Below are positions 1 to 8,422 of a DNA stretch of 64,000 nucleotides, one piece after another (the first letter of the stretch is position 1; each line of letters starts with the position of its first letter). Under the pieces are notes generated by a model that was not told the DNA's origin, did not search any database, and saw only the letters and a program-made list of their open reading frames with translations. Source of the stretch: Lachnospiraceae bacterium A2. GTDB lineage: Bacteria > Bacillota > Clostridia > Lachnospirales > Lachnospiraceae. The stretch lies in the NCBI GenBank assembly GCA_000403315.2, contig KE159636.1, positions 249,062 to 313,061 of the forward strand, in the 5' to 3' direction. A program made the translations under genes and the position numbers.

Positions 1-2
1 GC

Positions 3-77
3 AACAAGCCACTGATGCATGGGTTTATGCCAAAAGGGGAAGAAGTATGTGCTGCTTATGAAAACTTGAAAGGATAA
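3..77 (+). CDS. C-terminal end of an unidentified protein (cut by window start)
   Basis: An open frame runs in from the left edge and ends at TAA 75-77, giving 24 residues that end in AAYENLKG. It lies 6 bases before the next start codon, so it is probably the preceding gene of the same polysaccharide operon. The short tail does not match a family I can name. A GDP-mannose 4,6-dehydratase would fit the pathway, but nothing in this tail shows it. Confidence 0.5.
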   Translation, partial: NKPLMHGFMPKGEEVCAAYENLKG

Positions 78-83
78 TTTGCC

Positions 84-1037
84 ATGGAGCTGGAAGCAAA
101 AATATATGTTGCAGGGCACACAGGGCTGGTAGGCTCTGCAATTGTCAGGGAATTAGGGCGCCAGGGTTACAAGAACCTATGCCTTATTTCCCACCATGAA
201 CTAGATTTAAGGGATCAGAGGGCAACGGAAGATTTTTTTAGGGAGGAAAAGCCAGAGTATGTTTTTATGGCAGCAGCCACAGTAGGCGGTGTCTTAATTA
301 ATGATAGGCTGACAGGGCAGTTTTTATATGACAATCTGGCGATGTCCATGAACGTCATCCATGCCGCTTATAAATTTGGCGTGAAAAAATTATTATATAT
401 GGGCAGCGGGTGTGTTTACCCAAGGATGGCAGAGCAGCCAGTCAAGGAAGAAGCTTTGCTGACAGGGGAATTTGAGAAGACCAATGAGGCTTATGCGGTT
501 GCGAAGCTTTCAGGCCTGAAAATGTGCGAATATTATAATAAACAGTATGGGACAGATTTTATTTCCTGCATGCCCTGCAATGCCTATGGGCCGGGGGATA
601 ATTTTGACTTGGAGTCCTCCCATGTAGTCCCTGCTTTGATCAGGAAAGCCCATAAGGCGAAAATGGAACATGCAGCTTTTGTTACAGTATGGGGGACAGG
701 CAGGCCAATACGGGAATTTATTTACATAGATGATATTGCCAGTGCATGTGTATTTTTAATGTGCCATTATTCTGGGGATTCCTGTATCAATATAGGCACA
801 GGGACAGAATTTACCATACAGGAACTGACGGAAATTGTGTGCAGGGAAGTCGGGTTCCATGGGGAGGTTAAGAATGATTTGGAAAAGCCAGACGGTGCGC
901 CAAGGCGGATTTTGGATTCTTCCAAGTTATTTGCCATGGGGTGGAGGCCTTCTGTGGGATTTGCAGAGGGAATCCGGAGGACATATCAGGACTTTTTGGA
1001 GCAGGAAGGGAAATATACAGGAAAGAGGAATGGATGA
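84..1037 (+). CDS. fcl: GDP-L-fucose synthase / GDP-colitose synthase-like epimerase-reductase
   Basis: A 317-residue extended short-chain dehydrogenase of the Fcl/WcaG family. It has the NADP-binding GHTGLVGSA motif (residues 11-19), the SGCVYP stretch carrying Ser108 and Cys110, the YAVAK motif (Tyr137, Lys141) and His180 in SSHVVPALI. These match the catalytic Ser, Cys, Tyr, Lys and His of E. coli Fcl. The family epimerises C3/C5 (or only C5 in ColC) and reduces C4 of a GDP-4-keto-6-deoxy sugar in the cytoplasm. The next gene is a ColD-like 3-dehydratase whose start overlaps this stop, so the product may be GDP-L-colitose rather than GDP-L-fucose; sequence alone does not decide. The start at 84 follows a GAAAGGA site. 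Confidence 0.85.
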   Translation: MELEAKIYVAGHTGLVGSAIVRELGRQGYKNLCLISHHELDLRDQRATEDFFREEKPEYVFMAAATVGGVLINDRLTGQFLYDNLAMSMNVIHAAYKFGVKKLLYMGSGCVYPRMAEQPVKEEALLTGEFEKTNEAYAVAKLSGLKMCEYYNKQYGTDFISCMPCNAYGPGDNFDLESSHVVPALIRKAHKAKMEHAAFVTVWGTGRPIREFIYIDDIASACVFLMCHYSGDSCINIGTGTEFTIQELTEIVCREVGFHGEVKNDLEKPDGAPRRILDSSKLFAMGWRPSVGFAEGIRRTYQDFLEQEGKYTGKRNG

Positions 1038-2206
1038 TGTTAAACATACCACTGATGAGCAACAATATTAATTCATCAGATATTGCTGCGCTGACAGAAT
1101 TTTTGCAGAAAAGCGACCGGTTTACCAATGGCCCCAAAGTACGGGAATTTGAAGAAGCCTGGTCTAAGTGGCTGGGTGTAAAATATTCGGTATTTGTAAA
1201 TTCCGGGTCGTCGGCCAATTACATGACTTTGGCAGGGATCAGGGAACGTTATGGTGCAGGTGAGGTACTCTTGTCGCCGATTGGGTGGGCGAGCGATATC
1301 GCGGCTGTAATTGCAGCAGGGATGGAACCTGTATTTATAGATGTGGATTTGAAGAATCTTTCAATGAAGGAAGAAGATGCCATCGCAAAGATGACAGGGC
1401 GCACAAAAGCTGTCCTGCTCACCCATGTGCTGGGCTATAATGGCATGGCGCAGAAAATTAGGGATATCTGTACAGACAGGGGGATTGTGCTGGTTGAGGA
1501 TGTCTGCGAATCCCATGGCGCTGTATTTCAGGGGAAAAAGCTAGGCAGCATTGGGGATGTTTCCAATTTTTCGTTTTATTATGCACACCATATGAGCACC
1601 ATTGAAGGCGGCATGGTCTGCACAGATGACGAGGAATTTTATAACTTGATGCGTATGTTCCGGAGCCATGGGATGCTGCGGGAATGTGATGATAAAGATT
1701 ATATCAGGGCTGTGGGTGAGGGGCATCCAGAACTGCACCCAGAGTTTATATTTACTGTGCCAGGGTATAACATGCGCAGCACCGAACTGAATGCAGTAAT
1801 TGGGCTGAACCAGTTAAAGCGGCTGGACAAGAATATAGAAGCAAGGCGGAGGAATTATCAGTTGTTTATTGAAAATCTGGATCCGGAAATCTATTATACG
1901 GATTTTGACGGGGTTGGGAACAGCAATTATGCATTTGTTGTGATGCTGCGGGAAGGAAACCAGGAGAGGTTTGGCAGGTTAACAGAATTGCTGAGGAAGG
2001 AAAATGTGGAATTTAGGCGCGGGACGGCAGGCGGAGGGAATCTGCTGCGGCAGCCTTTTGTCAGAAAAAGATACCCGGAGATAAACCCGGCAGATTTCCC
2101 CAATGCAGAGTATATCCATCAGTTTGGGATGTATATAGGAAATTATCCAGGTTTGGAGAAAGAAAAGATTTTAGGCCTGTGTGATGCGCTGAACCATGTA
2201 GGATAG
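1034..2206 (+). CDS. ColD-like PLP-dependent sugar 3-dehydratase (DegT/DnrJ/EryC1 fold)
   Basis: A 390-residue DegT-fold protein. At the site where aminotransferases carry the PLP-binding lysine it has FYYAHHMSTIEGG with histidines at 185-186. A histidine here marks the NDP-4-keto-6-deoxyhexose 3-dehydratases ColD and E1. Length matches ColD (about 388 residues), and Asp156 in VEDVCE fits the residue that contacts the PLP nitrogen. The iron-sulfur cysteine set of E1/RfbH is absent, so a ColD-like, glutamate-dependent mechanism on a GDP sugar is likely. ATG codons at 1034 and 1037 are both possible; GAGG at 1025-1028 serves either, and the upstream stop overlaps. The Fcl/ColC-like neighbour would act on its product. 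Confidence 0.8.
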   Translation: MMLNIPLMSNNINSSDIAALTEFLQKSDRFTNGPKVREFEEAWSKWLGVKYSVFVNSGSSANYMTLAGIRERYGAGEVLLSPIGWASDIAAVIAAGMEPVFIDVDLKNLSMKEEDAIAKMTGRTKAVLLTHVLGYNGMAQKIRDICTDRGIVLVEDVCESHGAVFQGKKLGSIGDVSNFSFYYAHHMSTIEGGMVCTDDEEFYNLMRMFRSHGMLRECDDKDYIRAVGEGHPELHPEFIFTVPGYNMRSTELNAVIGLNQLKRLDKNIEARRRNYQLFIENLDPEIYYTDFDGVGNSNYAFVVMLREGNQERFGRLTELLRKENVEFRRGTAGGGNLLRQPFVRKRYPEINPADFPNAEYIHQFGMYIGNYPGLEKEKILGLCDALNHVG

Positions 2207-2231
2207 AACATTTTGAAAGGAGAAAAGGTAA

Positions 2232-3602
2232 GTGGGAGAACGGGAAATCATCTATTTAGGGGCGGTGAGGTGCTTTAAGGGAGAAGGAAGCGGTATGGTA
2301 GGGACGCATCCGTTATTTAAACTTGTTAAATTTTCTCCAAAAGGGTATAAATACGTGATGCCTGATATGTTGGAAGAAGCTAAAATCCGGATTTCCATAA
2401 AAAATGCAATAGGGGAGGCTTTGACGGAAAAAGAGGAAACAGCCCAAGGAATCATGGAATTTAGGAGAAAAAAGTTAGAAGAAGAAATGGAGAAGTTTGT
2501 AACCTATTGTAAGGGTAATGGAATTAGCAAGGAATTTTATGAGAGGTACTTTCGGATTATTAATTTGGGAAGGAGAGGTATGCAGGTTCCTGTTAAGGAA
2601 GATACCCTCTCCCTTATACCTTCTTTCTTATATTGCTTACAGAAGACGCCATGGGTAATTGAAATAGAAGACGTTATTACGTTGTTTTTTCCATTTATCC
2701 AGAATGGGAAACAACCAGATGGAGAAGCCATTAAGCTTACAGAGGCATATAAATTTGCACAATATATGCTGAAAAAGGAGGAGTGCTTGGGCGTAATAGC
2801 CCATGTTAGGTCGACGGTTGACATATATAAAACATTGTTTCCAGAAAAAATAATTGCAGACAAAATCCACTATATCCCTATGTGCTGCGAGGAGGTTCCT
2901 CAAAAGGAAATTTGCTGCACTTACCAAAAAAGTTTCCAAGGGAAGATAAGGTTATTCTTTTCCTCATCCTGGGCAGGCCCCAATTTTATTGTACGGGGAG
3001 GAATTGATATTCTTGTTGCATTTCAAAAATTGTGCAGGAAATACGATAATTTAGAACTTGTATTGAAGTGCATTGTTCCAGACGGACTTCCTGAAAAGTG
3101 CCAGGAAATTTTAAAAAATTATCGGGACAAAATACATATTATAGAAGAAAAATTATCAGATAGCGATATGGCGGAATTAATGAGCCATATGGATATATTT
3201 TTGATTCCATCAGCGAGGATACATGTAATATCTATTTTGCGCGCAATGGCGGTTGGGCTTCCGGTTGTTGCTTCAGATGGATGGGGAATTGAGGAATATG
3301 TGCAAGATGGTGTAAACGGAAGCATTGTGGAAGGGAGATGGGGAAAGGCGTCTTGGATTGATGGGACAGGGATGCTTCAGGAAAATTATCCTATTATGGA
3401 ACAAGTTGACGAGATATTTGCAGAGTGTTTGGCAGATAAAATAGAAGAACTTATTCTGGATGAGGAATATAGGTTTAAAGTTACTAAGAATGCTATGAAA
3501 GATATACAGACGAGGTTCAGCATTAAAAACTGGAACAATGAGGTAGGGAAGGTGTTTGAAGAATGTTATAAGACCCTTGAGGGCAAGGGAACAGGAAACT
3601 GA
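2232..3602 (+). CDS. Glycosyltransferase, GT4-like (group 1)
   Basis: A 456-residue protein whose C-terminal half has the GT-B/GT4 pattern: a strand-loop reading FLIPSARIHVISILRAMAVG, then LPVVASDGWGIEEYVQDGVNG, the region that binds the sugar nucleotide. The N-terminal half is divergent and not recognisable. It probably transfers one sugar of the surface polysaccharide repeat at the cytoplasmic face. The start is GTG at 2232 after AAGGAG (about 2216-2221); no ATG fits better. The gene is AT-richer than the right half of the window, as are the following genes up to about 8300. Donor and acceptor are unknown. Confidence 0.7.
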   Translation: MGEREIIYLGAVRCFKGEGSGMVGTHPLFKLVKFSPKGYKYVMPDMLEEAKIRISIKNAIGEALTEKEETAQGIMEFRRKKLEEEMEKFVTYCKGNGISKEFYERYFRIINLGRRGMQVPVKEDTLSLIPSFLYCLQKTPWVIEIEDVITLFFPFIQNGKQPDGEAIKLTEAYKFAQYMLKKEECLGVIAHVRSTVDIYKTLFPEKIIADKIHYIPMCCEEVPQKEICCTYQKSFQGKIRLFFSSSWAGPNFIVRGGIDILVAFQKLCRKYDNLELVLKCIVPDGLPEKCQEILKNYRDKIHIIEEKLSDSDMAELMSHMDIFLIPSARIHVISILRAMAVGLPVVASDGWGIEEYVQDGVNGSIVEGRWGKASWIDGTGMLQENYPIMEQVDEIFAECLADKIEELILDEEYRFKVTKNAMKDIQTRFSIKNWNNEVGKVFEECYKTLEGKGTGN

Positions 3603-3645
3603 AAATAAATCATTTTAGTTGGAGGAGTGTAGAAGGAGGGAGTGG

Positions 3646-4563
3646 ATGGGAACAAAGAGAGTAGTTGTAATGGGAGCCACAGGATTTATTGGGACTTATC
3701 TCGTAGAAAATTTATTGGGTCAAAATTATTCAGTTACCATTCTTGTCCGGCATAAGGCAAGGGTAAGCAGCCATGCTTGGAAAGGGAAGGTGAGCATACT
3801 TGAATGGGATGGGGCAGACCCCAAGGCGCTAAAGGTACAGGAAACAGGCTATGATACATTCTTTTTTGCGGCATGGGACGGTGTTGCGCCAGAGCATAAA
3901 AATGATGTGGGGTTACAGGTGCGGAATATTACATATGCGTTGAACTCAATGGAACTAGCAAAGAAGCTGGACTGCAGTAAATTTGTCGCAACGGGGACAG
4001 TGGCTGAATATGTATTTTGTGAGAACACGATTGATGTCAATGAAAAACCTGCGCCAAGCGATTTTTATGGAGCAGCAAAAGTGTCAGTACATTATATGTT
4101 GGAGGTTTTAGCCAGACAAATTTCTATGGATTTTATTTGGGCAGTTTTACCCAGCACATTTGGGCCGGGGAGGAAGGGCAATAATATTATCACATACACG
4201 ATTTGCACGCTTTTAAAGAAACAGAAGCCTAGGTATGGGGACTTAGAGCAATTATGGGATTTTCTGTATGTTACAGAAGTGGCTAAGGCGCTGCGCCTGA
4301 TTGGGGAGAAGGGAAAGCCTGGAAAAATCTATGGGATAGGAAGCGGGCAGTACCGCAAATTGAGGGAATATGTAGAAGAAATCAGGGATTGTATAGACCC
4401 ACAGCTTGAATTGGAGATAGGGGTATTGCCGGATATGACAGCCAAAACATTTAGTTCCTGTGTAAATATTTTTGACTTAATTCAAGATACAGGATTTCAG
4501 ATAGAAACTTCTTTTGGAGAAGGGATAAAGGAAACAATTTTGTTTATTAAAGAAAATATGTGA
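3646..4563 (+). CDS. NAD(P)-dependent sugar epimerase/dehydratase (SDR family)
   Basis: A 305-residue extended SDR with MGATGFIGTYL near the N terminus as the Rossmann glycine motif, ATGTVAEY carrying the catalytic Thr/Ser region and YGAAK as the Tyr-x-x-x-Lys pair. The C-terminal substrate domain includes DFLYVTEVAKAL, typical of NDP-sugar enzymes. In this cluster it could be the C4 reductase that completes a CDP-3,6-dideoxyhexose (abequose or paratose synthase type), but this is inference; the sequence supports only an NDP-sugar SDR. ATG 3646 was chosen over an upstream TTG because AAGGAGGG lies six bases before it. Confidence 0.7.
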   Translation: MGTKRVVVMGATGFIGTYLVENLLGQNYSVTILVRHKARVSSHAWKGKVSILEWDGADPKALKVQETGYDTFFFAAWDGVAPEHKNDVGLQVRNITYALNSMELAKKLDCSKFVATGTVAEYVFCENTIDVNEKPAPSDFYGAAKVSVHYMLEVLARQISMDFIWAVLPSTFGPGRKGNNIITYTICTLLKKQKPRYGDLEQLWDFLYVTEVAKALRLIGEKGKPGKIYGIGSGQYRKLREYVEEIRDCIDPQLELEIGVLPDMTAKTFSSCVNIFDLIQDTGFQIETSFGEGIKETILFIKENM

Positions 4564-4600
4564 TTCTGGTATATTCATTTTGAATGAAAGGAAAAGGTAT

Positions 4601-4816
4601 ATGGAGGACAGAAAAAATGCACGGAGCGCAATTCTATTCGTTTTCTTATTGTGTATTAGCATGATAAATATTTTGATAAGGTTTTTAGTGAAAGCAAGAA
4701 ACGTAATTGATAAGAAAGATGGGGATATTGGAAGGCTGACGGATTATTATTGGTTATTTGAACATTGGATTTTTTATGGTTGTGGAGGATGGATGGAAAC
4801 CTTAATTGCTCCATAG
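4601..4816 (+). pseudogene. Truncated copy of the small membrane-anchored partner protein
   Basis: Starting at ATG 4601 the frame gives a charged N terminus, a hydrophobic segment (residues about 8-28) and a segment ending YYWLFEHWIF. This parallels the N termini of the intact genes at 5946 (HAVLEHWLS) and 7848 (YYLLLDHWLN). After the EHW motif the similarity stops and the frame runs into sequence that, in another frame, encodes the end of a glycosyltransferase. The Rossmann-like domain of the intact copies is missing. This is best read as the 5' remnant of a third module copy joined by deletion to a neighbouring gene. Confidence 0.65.
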
Positions 4817-4956
4817 CGTTAAAGCATGTAAAGTTAGCTATGAAATATAGAGGAGCCAAGTGCATAAAAGTATTTTTTGTTTCTCTCTGCACCAGAAAAA
4901 TGGCGGGTTTACTTTGCACAATCAATGGATCAAAATCACAAGTATATAAAAAATGA
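4765..4956 (+). pseudogene. C-terminal remnant of a module-type glycosyltransferase
   Basis: This frame contains LWRMDGNLN, ALKHVKLAMKY and MAGLLCTINGSKSQVYKK. The same blocks end the two intact glycosyltransferases: LWRVDGNL and LLCVMNGSKATMYK at 5928, LRWDGNLD and LMCTIYGSKYILHLH at 7481. Only about the last 60 residues remain and they are out of frame with the truncated partner gene that overlaps its 5' end. The junction lies near 4765-4775. It marks a deletion from inside one partner gene to near the end of the next glycosyltransferase gene. Confidence 0.65.
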
Positions 4957-4974
4957 AAATGGAAAAGGGGGAAA

Positions 4975-5928
4975 ATGGAGATGGAGGAGAATCAGTTGCT
5001 GATTGCTGTTCCAACAAAAGACCATCCGGAACATATGAGATACTTTTTGTCAGAGCTGTTGCCGGATACAAAAAAGCATAATGTGGATATTTGCATCTAT
5101 GACAGCAGCAGTACAGAGATTACCAAACAAATAGTTGATGGATGGCAGGCACGTGGTTATTCAAATCTATTTTATAAAAAGCTTAGTGGAACTATGAAAT
5201 TTTGGGAAAAGTTAAAGTATATTTTTGTACAAGAAAAGTATGAGTATCTTTGGCTCTGCGGTGATGGCTTTGTGCCGTGCCTGGAAGAATGTATTGGTTC
5301 ACTGGAAGAAGAAATGGGAAAGGGCCGTGACTTGATTGGGTTTACATCTAGGAGTGATGCAGAATTATATTCAGAAGTTACAGAACCATTGGATTTGATG
5401 GAAAAATATTGGAATGAATCAACGTGTTGGGCTCCTTGGATTGTTGGTGTTAGGTTTTTTACAAAAAAATTGTGGGGGGGGGTTTACCGGAGAGGGTATA
5501 AAAATTTTGCCCAGGTTGGTGCAATTTTTGAGGAACTTGCAAAAGGGGAATTTGATGCTGTAATTATCCATAGTACTTTTTGCAAAACGAATCCATTTAA
5601 AAGAGCTTCTACATGGATTATGGATGGCAAAGTATTTGAGGTAATGGAAGATTATATGGATACAGTAGAAAAATTACCAGCAGTATATGGCCCTGTAAAA
5701 TGGATTTGTGCAAAGCCTATATTTGAGAGTTACATTAATACAGGCATTTTGTTTTTATGGCGCGTGGATGGGAACTTGACATTGCCTATTGTAATCAAAC
5801 ATAGAAGATTATTTCAAAGATACAAAAGGATTAGCTTTTGGAAAGCGCTGGTTATTGCCTTCTGCCCAAAAAAGGCTGCTAATTTGCTTTGCGTAATGAA
5901 TGGCTCTAAAGCAACGATGTATAAATAG
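4975..5928 (+). CDS. Module glycosyltransferase, copy A (GT-A-like)
   Basis: A 317-residue protein opening with LLIAVPTKDHPEHMRYFL, a GT-A-type first strand, followed by DICIYDSSS and the YLWLCGDG motif that resembles the acidic metal/nucleotide site of GT2-like enzymes. A conserved C-terminal block (LWRVDGNLTLP, then FCPKKAANLLC and NGSK) is shared with the copy at 6528 and the remnant at 4765. It likely adds a sugar or sugar-phosphate to the surface polysaccharide in the cytoplasm. The ATG at 4975 follows an AAGGGGGA site; ATG 4981 is possible. A run of eight G (near 5472-5480) lies within the frame and could slip. The partner gene follows 17 bases later. Confidence 0.7.
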   Translation: MEMEENQLLIAVPTKDHPEHMRYFLSELLPDTKKHNVDICIYDSSSTEITKQIVDGWQARGYSNLFYKKLSGTMKFWEKLKYIFVQEKYEYLWLCGDGFVPCLEECIGSLEEEMGKGRDLIGFTSRSDAELYSEVTEPLDLMEKYWNESTCWAPWIVGVRFFTKKLWGGVYRRGYKNFAQVGAIFEELAKGEFDAVIIHSTFCKTNPFKRASTWIMDGKVFEVMEDYMDTVEKLPAVYGPVKWICAKPIFESYINTGILFLWRVDGNLTLPIVIKHRRLFQRYKRISFWKALVIAFCPKKAANLLCVMNGSKATMYK

Positions 5929-5945
5929 CAGAAAGGAAACTTAAC

Positions 5946-6476
5946 ATGGAGCATGAAAGAAAAAATGTAGTTAGAAAAAAGCGGAATTGCCATTGTATGC
6001 AGGCAGGATTATGCACCATAATTTTAGCTATGGCAGTTATAGGGAAGGCGTTGCTAAAATTGTTATATGGAACAAAAAACAGAATGGAACGATACGAAAT
6101 AGAACTGAAAAATTTAAAGAAACGCCATGCTGTTCTGGAGCATTGGTTAAGCATCAAAATCAGGGGAGAGAAACTGGAATCCTATTTTAAGGAAAATGGA
6201 TTTGAAACCGTTGCAGTTTATGGATTGGGTACACTTGGATGCTGCTTATGCAGGGAGTTACAAGGAAGTTCTGTAGCGGAAGTGAAATATGGGATTGACA
6301 GTAACTTAGGGGTTCCAAAATATATGGTAAGGCTAAGGAAGTTATCAGAGGAGATTGTTCCCGTAGATGTAGTTGTAGTTACGGCAATCGCCAGTTTTCA
6401 TGAAATAAAGAAAGAGCTGGAAAAGTATTACCAGTGCCCAGTTTTGTCATTGGAGGAAATAATATACAGTTTGTGA
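5946..6476 (+). CDS. Small membrane-anchored protein with Rossmann-like motif, copy A
   Basis: A 176-residue protein of unknown function. A basic N terminus leads into one hydrophobic segment (about residues 20-40, GLCTIILAMAVIGKALLKLL), then a coiled, charged stretch and the conserved EHWLS motif. The C-terminal part has AVYGLGTLGCCLCREL (a GxGxxG-type glycine motif), an acidic residue after VKYGID, and VDVVVVTAIASF; this order resembles a dinucleotide- or nucleotide-sugar-binding alpha/beta fold. The gene sits directly behind glycosyltransferase copy A, and the same pair recurs at 6528/7848, so the two products probably work together. I do not recognise a named family. Confidence 0.6.
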   Translation: MEHERKNVVRKKRNCHCMQAGLCTIILAMAVIGKALLKLLYGTKNRMERYEIELKNLKKRHAVLEHWLSIKIRGEKLESYFKENGFETVAVYGLGTLGCCLCRELQGSSVAEVKYGIDSNLGVPKYMVRLRKLSEEIVPVDVVVVTAIASFHEIKKELEKYYQCPVLSLEEIIYSL

Positions 6477-6527
6477 CGGATAAGGAATGTGAAATAAAAT
6501 ATTAATCTATGCGGGAAGGGAAACCAG

Positions 6528-7481
6528 ATGGAAAAAGGACAATTACTGATTGCGGTACCAACGAAAGACCATCCACAATATATTGCATATTATCTGTCAG
6601 AAGTTATGCCAGATGCAAAAAGATACCATGTGGATGTGTGCATATATGACAGCAGTGCGGGCAATGCCACAAAGGATATTGTGGAGGAAAAAGTAAGCCA
6701 GGGATATGGGAATTTATCTTACCGGAAGATGCCAGAGGAACTTCAGTTTTGGGAAAAAGTAAAAGGCATTTATGTAGGCAGCGGATATGAATATGTCTGG
6801 CTCTGCGGGGATGGGATTATCGTCATGCTGGATAAATACATAGACGTCATTGTGCAGGAAATGGAAAAGAAGCGGGATATGATTGTATTTTCAAGCCTTC
6901 TGGATGGGAAAGAAGAGTGCATAGGCATGGAAATTACAGACCCGTTGGTTTTGATGGAAAACTGTTGGGGCGGCTTGGGCATCTGGGGCAGCAGCATCGT
7001 GCGCGGGGACTTATTCCAATCCGGGGAATGGGACAGGTATGAAAAGGATTACCGGAGTTTCATACACCTGGGGGCATATTTTGAAAAGTTTGCAGCAGAG
7101 GAATTAAATGCTGTGTATATCCACAATAGCTTTTTAAAGCTGAACCCCTTTAAGAAGGCCTCTACTTGGGTAACAGGCAAAAAGGTACTTGAGGTGATGG
7201 AGGACTATACTAAGATTGTAGAGATGCTGCCAGAACGATACAGCCCTGTCAAATGGGAATATGCCAAAGATGTAATAGCAACATATTTGGGCTTAGAAAG
7301 ATTATGGGTATTGCGCTGGGACGGGAACCTGGATGCGGCGTTAGTTTGGAAACACAGGGCATTGTTCCGGAAATGGAAGATTAGTTTACGGAAAGTTATG
7401 TTTATTGTATTGTGTCCCAGAAAAATTGCCGATTTGATGTGCACTATTTATGGTTCAAAATATATACTGCATTTACATTGA
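6528..7481 (+). CDS. Module glycosyltransferase, copy B (GT-A-like)
   Basis: A 317-residue paralogue of the gene at 4975 with identical length and clear similarity throughout: LLIAVPTKDHPQYIAYYL, VDVCIYDSSA, YVWLCGDG, NPFKKASTWV, and the terminal RWDGNLD and IYGSK blocks. The two copies have diverged enough (many substitutions in the central third) to have different specificities. It follows the partner protein of copy A by 51 bases. Its own partner gene at 7848 is separated from it by an inserted SDR fragment. Start ATG 6528 follows GGGAAGGG. Confidence 0.7.
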   Translation: MEKGQLLIAVPTKDHPQYIAYYLSEVMPDAKRYHVDVCIYDSSAGNATKDIVEEKVSQGYGNLSYRKMPEELQFWEKVKGIYVGSGYEYVWLCGDGIIVMLDKYIDVIVQEMEKKRDMIVFSSLLDGKEECIGMEITDPLVLMENCWGGLGIWGSSIVRGDLFQSGEWDRYEKDYRSFIHLGAYFEKFAAEELNAVYIHNSFLKLNPFKKASTWVTGKKVLEVMEDYTKIVEMLPERYSPVKWEYAKDVIATYLGLERLWVLRWDGNLDAALVWKHRALFRKWKISLRKVMFIVLCPRKIADLMCTIYGSKYILHLH

Positions 7482-7552
7482 CATTCCCTGTTCTCTGGCA
7501 TGGTTTTGCAGAAGATATGGAGGGCATGGAAGGAGATGGTGACAGGGAAACA

Positions 7553-7867
7553 AAATCCGTAAATTTTCTGGTGGAATCTTTAAGCCAGAATGCCCCCAGC
7601 CTTGGACTTTCGGAGGGCAAGCAGAACAGGGATTGGATTTATATTGAGGATGTCCTGTCTGCTTATGAGGTTATTTTGCAAAATATCAGCCAGTTTGAAC
7701 AGGGAAAGTGTTATGGATTTGAGATTGGTACAGGGCAGAGGACAGGCTTAAAGGAATTCGTTATCACTGCAAAGGATTTAGCTGGCAGCAATACGGATTT
7801 GCTATTTGGGAAGGCCAGGATGCACAAAAATGAAAGGATTACAGAACATGAAAGAAAAATGTCTTAA
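7553..7867 (+). pseudogene. C-terminal fragment of an NDP-sugar epimerase (SDR) gene
   Basis: The frame from about 7553 to 7834 reads VNFLVESL, RDWIYIEDVLSAYEVIL, CYGFEIGTGQRTGLKEFV and GSNTDLLFGK. This is the substrate-binding half of an extended SDR (compare DFLYVTEVAKAL of the gene at 3646). There is no Rossmann glycine motif, no Tyr-x-x-x-Lys and no start codon with a ribosome site, so the first half of the gene is missing. The fragment lies between a glycosyltransferase and its partner gene and is not a close copy of the 3646 gene, so it came from a different SDR. Residues after about 7834 are not SDR-like. Confidence 0.65.
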
Positions 7868-8327
7868 GATAACAGTTGCGGTTTTGGCCGTAGCCCTGTG
7901 TTTGGCAATGAAAAGAATGATAAAGCTTTTGTACCGGGGGAAAGAAACCATTGAAAATTTGAGTTCCGAGGCAGGGCGTCTGGGCAGCTATTACCTTTTG
8001 CTGGACCATTGGCTGAATATGAAATGCTACGGGAAAAGCGTAGGGGATTACCTTGCAGGAAAAGGCTTCTGCCGGATAGCAGTATATGGCATGGGTAAGT
8101 TAGGGTGTCTGCTCTGCAATGAATTGCGGAACCATCCTGACGTCCAAGTTTCTTATGGGATGGACAAGGATGTTATTACAAAGAAGCGGAAAGGCGTGGA
8201 AGATTTATTGGCTGTAGATGCAGTTATCGTAACGCCTATCGTTTCCTTTGGGGCAATCAGGAAAAATTTAGAAAATAAATATAGCTGCCCGATTCTCTCC
8301 TTGGAAGATATTGTGTACCGGCTTTGA
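7848..8327 (+). CDS. Small membrane-anchored protein with Rossmann-like motif, copy B
   Basis: A 159-residue paralogue of the gene at 5946. It has one N-terminal hydrophobic segment (about residues 6-27), YYLLLDHWLNMK, the glycine motif AVYGMGKLGCLLCNEL, YGMDKD after the second strand, VDAVIVTPIVSFGAI and a C-terminal CPILSLEDIVYRL that matches CPVLSLEEIIYSL of copy A. ATG 7848 was chosen for the AAAGGATT site and alignment with copy A. It overlaps the end of the SDR fragment. Function unknown; membrane attachment beside a glycosyltransferase suggests a scaffold or a nucleotide-sugar-modifying partner. Confidence 0.6.
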   Translation: MKEKCLKITVAVLAVALCLAMKRMIKLLYRGKETIENLSSEAGRLGSYYLLLDHWLNMKCYGKSVGDYLAGKGFCRIAVYGMGKLGCLLCNELRNHPDVQVSYGMDKDVITKKRKGVEDLLAVDAVIVTPIVSFGAIRKNLENKYSCPILSLEDIVYRL

Positions 8328-8422
8328 GAAATCAGGTAAGCGAGGCGTAAGATTGAAAATAGGAAGCAGAAATTTTTAGTGTGTTTTGTGCTTTGAGGGA
8401 AGCGGAGGGAATAGAGATAAAC

